From contig JAGRBY010000012.1 in assembly GCA_020433835.1 (NCBI GenBank), positions 1 to 32,747 on the forward strand: DNA of 32,747 bases, written 5' to 3'. The notes beneath the pieces were generated by a model that was not told where the DNA came from, did not search any database, and worked only from the letters and a program-made list of their open reading frames with translations. Below are positions 29,483-32,747 of this stretch, in pieces (position 1 is the stretch's first letter; every line of letters starts with the position of its first letter). The stretch comes from Anaerolineae bacterium (lineage in GTDB: Bacteria; Chloroflexota; Anaerolineae; 4572-78; J111). Made by a program: the position numbers and the translations under genes.

Positions 29483-29914
29483 CTAGACTAAAAAGGGTAG
29501 TAAATCGGTATGCAGCCCGATCATCTTCCACTGCTGACCTTGTTTGCGGAACAGGCTGACGGCGCGAATGGAGACCTTCAATGGGTTTCCGGCCGCATCG
29601 TAATTTTCGCCTTTGACGTAGTTGCGCACAACGGCCAGGTTCTCGTCTACAGTAATCCGCGTTCGCACGGGTTGTACTGAGCCACCCAGCTTCATGGCCG
29701 CTTGTTTGGCCCAATCGGCACGCACTTCCTGCCAGCCGACCCGATACCCACCGGCGGGGCCACGGTAGACAATATCGTCGGTCTGTGACCAGACGGCTTC
29801 CATCGGCTTCAGATCGCCGGTAAACATCGCGTTCAACGCCACGTGAAACTCTGCTACGGCGGCTTCAACAGCGGCTTCGTCTAATGTGTTTTTCATAAGG
29901 GGATAGATTGACAT
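29483..29914 (-). CDS. SnoaL/DUF4440-like protein, copy 2
   Basis: 143 aa, the same fold and the same length as copy 1 ('EFHVALNAMFTGDLKPMEAV', 'WSQTDDIVYRGPAGGYRVGW', 'GQQWKMIGLHTDLLPFLV'). AAAGGAG lies 7 nt before the ATG. It is the first gene of the trio and lies 43 bp upstream of the lipoprotein gene, hence probably co-transcribed. The copies differ mainly in the middle strand, so they may bind different ligands. Duplication around the lipoprotein gene suggests a functional set, perhaps handling small keto/hydroxy acids; unproven. Confidence 0.78.
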   Translation of the reverse strand: MSIYPLMKNTLDEAAVEAAVAEFHVALNAMFTGDLKPMEAVWSQTDDIVYRGPAGGYRVGWQEVRADWAKQAAMKLGGSVQPVRTRITVDENLAVVRNYVKGENYDAAGNPLKVSIRAVSLFRKQGQQWKMIGLHTDLLPFLV

Positions 29915-30054
29915 AGTAAACTCCTTTAATCGTTACGAGAACCGTATCACGTCATTACTGATATAACCGTATCATAACAAATCCGGCGGAGTTTGTCTGT
30001 CGCACGATTTGAACAACTTTGTCATACAATCTGTACAAATGAGGGGAAAAGCGT

Positions 30055-30135
30055 AAGGCTGAGGCGAAGGCTAAGGCTAAGGCGAAGGCTGAGAAGAGGA
30101 ACGTAGGCTTAGCCTCAGCCTTCGCCTTTTTATAA
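30055..30135. repeat. Hexamer repeat forming a long hairpin
   Basis: AAGGCT/AAGGCG/GAGGCG-type hexamers run from about 30055. AAGGCGAAGGCTGAG (30079-30093) is exactly complementary to 30114-30128, with TTTTT following on the plus strand. It sits in the 250-bp gap 29915-30164, where no gene is visible; it probably ends transcription or is a dispersed repeat. Confidence 0.6.
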
Positions 30136-30164
30136 ACTGGATATTACAGCGCGGTATGACCTAC

Positions 30165-31187
30165 TTACTCAATAAGCCCGTGTTCGATGGCGAACTTAAC
30201 CAGGCTGGGTAAATCGGGTAGGTCGAGTTTGGTGCGGATGCGGCGGCTGTAGGTATGCACCGAACTGGGGGCGATATTGATAATATCGGCGATATCGTTA
30301 CCGCTTTTGCCTTGCACCAGCAGCTGCAGCACCTCGCGCTCGCGCTCGGAGAGCTTAATCAGCATATTATTGCTGATATCTTCCTCCTGGGGGGTGGGCC
30401 GCAGCAGATCGGTGGTTACGTGGCTAACATAGCTTTCCATTTGCGACAGAACTTGCAAGGCGTTCTCCAGATGGGTTACGCTGGGTTTATCGGCGGCGGA
30501 ATGGTGCAGCTCTTTCACAACGGTCAGGTCGGTCTGGATAACGCTAATGCGGCGGGCAATCTCATCACGCATATCAGAAGCCAATCCCTGCCGATTGGTT
30601 TGCTGGCTCTCGATGAGCAGCGTTGTTAAGTTGCGCACCTGTTCACTTTGCTGGCTAACCACATTAAAAAGGTTGTCTTTCTCTTGCTGGTACTGAATAC
30701 GGCGGTCGATTTCCCCTTGCAGTTTTTGGTTGGCCTCGGCCAGTTCCGCCGTTCGCTGCTGAACTTTCTCCTCAAGCGTTTCGTTGGTCGCTTCCAGCGC
30801 TTGCTGCAAATGGCGCACGCTTAAATGGGTTTCAATCCGGGCCAGCAGCTCCACCTCATGGAAGGGCTTAGAGACGTAATCGACGCCTCCCACCTGAAAC
30901 GCCTGTAGCTTATCAAAGACCTCATCCATCGCGCTCAAGAAGATAACGGGGATGTCATGGCTGGCTTCATGCTCTTTGAGCCGGCGACACACTTCAAAGC
31001 CGTCCATATCCGGCATTTTGATATCGAGCAAGATAAGATCGGGCGCTTCCTGCTGGGCTATCATCAAACCCTGAAAGGGATTGAGGATGGGGCGCACCCC
31101 ATAGCCTTGATTTTTAAGAATGTTGACCAGCAGCCGTAAACTGTCCTGCTGATCGTCAATAATAAGAATGGTTTCTGGTTTAGTCAT
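30165..31187 (-). CDS. Response regulator: REC, coiled coil, LuxR-type HTH
   Basis: 340 aa. The receiver domain (1-125) has the acidic pair 'IIDDQQD', phospho-acceptor Asp55 in 'LILLDIKMPDMDG', 'FLSAMD' and 'YVSKPF'. A coiled coil follows (about 125-190, 'LEEKVQQRTAELAEANQKLQ'), then a helical linker, then a LuxR/NarL HTH at 273-340 ('LSEREREVLQLLVQGKSGND', 'APSSVHTYSRRIRTKL'). The linker region (about 195-255) resembles a histidine-kinase dimerisation helix pair without a His box. Overlaps the upstream hybrid sensor gene by 8 bp, so both are one signalling operon. Confidence 0.9.
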   Translation of the reverse strand: MTKPETILIIDDQQDSLRLLVNILKNQGYGVRPILNPFQGLMIAQQEAPDLILLDIKMPDMDGFEVCRRLKEHEASHDIPVIFLSAMDEVFDKLQAFQVGGVDYVSKPFHEVELLARIETHLSVRHLQQALEATNETLEEKVQQRTAELAEANQKLQGEIDRRIQYQQEKDNLFNVVSQQSEQVRNLTTLLIESQQTNRQGLASDMRDEIARRISVIQTDLTVVKELHHSAADKPSVTHLENALQVLSQMESYVSHVTTDLLRPTPQEEDISNNMLIKLSEREREVLQLLVQGKSGNDIADIINIAPSSVHTYSRRIRTKLDLPDLPSLVKFAIEHGLIE

Positions 31188-32747
31188 CGTTTCTTCTCTG
31201 AACTACGGCAACAATGTGTAGGTAATCGAAAGCATCGGCCAGGCGGGCCAGGTAGGCGGCCAGGGCCGGTTGCAGCGACCGAATTTCCGCAATGGTGGTC
31301 TCAACCGCGTCAAAATCGCCTGATTGGGCCGCACCTTCAAGTTTCGCCCGCAGTGAGGCAGGAATGGCGGCTAAACCGGCAGCGAGCGCAGCCTCATCGA
31401 GCGCGGGAGCCGGGGCGGCGGTTGCGGCAGTGTTGGGTGGCGGCTCAAACACCCCTGCCCCATGCTGCCGCAGCACGGCCACAATATCCGCCTCGCCGAC
31501 GGGCTTGCGCACAATAGCATCGTAGCCGATATTGAGCAACTCGGCCCGCTTTTCGTCATAGCTGCTGGTTGATAAAACGATAATTTGGGGGGTCACGTTA
31601 TGGGCGGCGTTGGGTTCGGTTCTGATAATTCGCGCTGCTTCGTAGCCATCCATCACCGGCATCCGCAGATCCAGCCAGATGAGGTGCGGGGCAAAGGTCT
31701 GCCACAGCTCAACCGCTTGCTGCCCATTGTCCGCCTCCCGAAAGACAAACGCGCCTGGGCCGGACGGGCCAACCTTAACCAGCGCCTGGCGCAACTGCTG
31801 CCGGTTGGTGCTGTCGTCATCAACCAGCAGCACCCGACAGCGCCGATCATCGGCTCCGGCCAAGGGTTGCCCGGCCAAAGTTGGATCCGGCTCTTCCGTC
31901 GGCGCTGGAAGCACCGTTGAAAGGGATTGCGGCTGCTCATCATCGGCCGGCTCAAAAATCTGATTGATCAAAGCCAGCAGTTGTTCCCCACTGTGAATAA
32001 TCTCGCGCAAGTAGTTCTGCGTCTCGGCCGGCTGGGCGTCAGGATGCATGGCTAACTGCGAAAAACCGATGATGCCGTTGAGCGGTGTCCGCAGTTCGTG
32101 GCGAATATGGGCCAGCAGGGCGCTGTTGGTATAATGCCAAAAGTGCGGATAGCGGGGCGCACAATAGTTAACGCCCTTTGTCGTTGCTACCCACAGCCCC
32201 TGGCTGCGGTCTTCAAACAGCCCCACAATGCGGCTGCCCACTAGGCCGGTGGCGTTATCCGGGCCGGGCCGGTAATGGGTCACGCCGGGGCCGCTTTGAT
32301 CCAGCCGGTTGAGACCATCGGTTGTGGCGATCCAGAGCTGACCGGCCCGATCTTTCATAATATCGGTAACGTGGGGGTGGCTGAGCCGATAGGGGGCGTC
32401 GGCCTGAGGGTGGTAATGGCTAAAGACGGCTGTCGTCCGGTCGAAATGGAACAGCCCGGCCCGCTCGGTGCCGATCCACAAGCCGTCGGCCCGGTCACTA
32501 ACCAGCGCGGTAATCGTGCCATCGCCCAGCTGGTGAGGGGCATCCGGCAAAACGGTGTAACGATCAAACTGGCCGCGCTGCCGGTCAAAGCGGCTTAAAC
32601 CGCCGCCGTTGTACTGGCCTACCCACAGTCCGCCCGCTTCATCTTCCTGAATACAGGTAATGACGCCGGGGCCAACCGAGGCCGGATCGTTGGGCCGGTG
32701 CCGATGGCGGACAGCGGTGCCGTTAGACGGGTCAAACTGATCCAGTT
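31180..32747 (-). CDS. Hybrid sensor (Reg_prop propeller, HisKA, REC) apparently lacking HATPase; 5' end outside the window
   Basis: The reading frame is open to the window edge, so the N-terminus is missing. The visible part has three or four Reg_prop beta-propeller repeats ('GGLWVGQYNGGGLSRFDR', 'DGLWIGTERAGLFHFDR', 'GQLWIATTDGLNRLDQ', 'QGLWVATTKGVNY'). These pass straight into HisKA ('LLAHIRHELRTPLNGIIGFS', phospho-His codon at 32098-32100), then a Pro-rich linker, a REC domain ('VLLVDDDSTN', 'LIWLDLRMPVMDG') and a helical tail. The Y_Y_Y domain, TM helix and HATPase_c that normally follow are not present. It could therefore dimerise or relay phosphate but not bind ATP as a kinase. Confidence 0.85.
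   Translation of the reverse strand, partial: LDQFDPSNGTAVRHRHRPNDPASVGPGVITCIQEDEAGGLWVGQYNGGGLSRFDRQRGQFDRYTVLPDAPHQLGDGTITALVSDRADGLWIGTERAGLFHFDRTTAVFSHYHPQADAPYRLSHPHVTDIMKDRAGQLWIATTDGLNRLDQSGPGVTHYRPGPDNATGLVGSRIVGLFEDRSQGLWVATTKGVNYCAPRYPHFWHYTNSALLAHIRHELRTPLNGIIGFSQLAMHPDAQPAETQNYLREIIHSGEQLLALINQIFEPADDEQPQSLSTVLPAPTEEPDPTLAGQPLAGADDRRCRVLLVDDDSTNRQQLRQALVKVGPSGPGAFVFREADNGQQAVELWQTFAPHLIWLDLRMPVMDGYEAARIIRTEPNAAHNVTPQIIVLSTSSYDEKRAELLNIGYDAIVRKPVGEADIVAVLRQHGAGVFEPPPNTAATAAPAPALDEAALAAGLAAIPASLRAKLEGAAQSGDFDAVETTIAEIRSLQPALAAYLARLADAFDYLHIVAVVQRRNDD

Overview
The window looks like a chromosome of a Chloroflexota bacterium (Anaerolineae/Caldilineae-like) carrying an integrated mobile element. 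The assignment is an inference. It rests on a CtaA-CtaB fusion heme synthase, a beta-propeller sensor (Reg_prop) next to a REC/LuxR regulator, a VUT-era-galK cluster and degenerate intergenic repeats. No rRNA or tRNA gene was seen.

Layout. (1) 1-2245: minus-strand sugar-catabolism pair, a DUF4432 aldose-epimerase-like protein and a class II aldolase. (2) 2246-14074: an 11.8-kb virus-like element bounded by an 18-bp direct repeat (TTTTACTTCGTTTATTAG). Its left arm is on the minus strand and carries virion-type genes: an XkdW-like protein, a tail-fibre-like protein with an Mtd-type N-terminus and four 24-residue repeats, a 591-aa proline/threonine-linker protein, a coiled-coil protein, an abundant-looking 163-aa protein followed by a strong terminator, a coiled-coil/TM protein, and HicB-HicA. 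Its right arm is on the plus strand and is an early/replication operon: small unknowns, a PD-(D/E)XK nuclease, a VirE-family helicase, an iteron-like array, a CHC2-type zinc finger, a zinc ribbon and an orphan C5 DNA methyltransferase. I see no integrase, portal, terminase or recognisable capsid gene. The two arms diverge at about 8.5 kb. There three GAAC-N4-GTTC operators, a strong plus-strand promoter and a 170-nt leader with mutually exclusive hairpins suggest a compact lysis/lysogeny-type switch. (3) 14109-19284: a visibly AT-richer accessory cluster with a cytochrome P450, a sulfotransferase, an alpha/beta-hydrolase-like protein and two tandem GT21/GT2-like membrane glycosyltransferases, probably for a modified lipid. 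(4) 19477-22394: core genes for a queuosine-precursor transporter, Era GTPase and galactokinase. (5) 22568-27008: respiration-linked genes, with a polyferredoxin and an Ig-like membrane protein on minus, and a CoxB-like TM protein and CtaA-CtaB fusion on plus. (6) 27021-29914: a lipoprotein fusing an acetolactate-decarboxylase domain to a LivK-type binding protein, flanked by two paralogous SnoaL-like genes. (7) 30165-32747: a REC-LuxR response regulator and the 3' part of a propeller hybrid 'kinase' that appears to lack an ATPase domain.

The most novel-looking item is the integrase-less element with its RNA/operator switch. Its right repeat can fold with an adjacent inverted copy into a hairpin, which recalls folded-ssDNA attP sites of Xer-using phages. 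The decarboxylase-binding-protein lipoprotein is a second unusual find.
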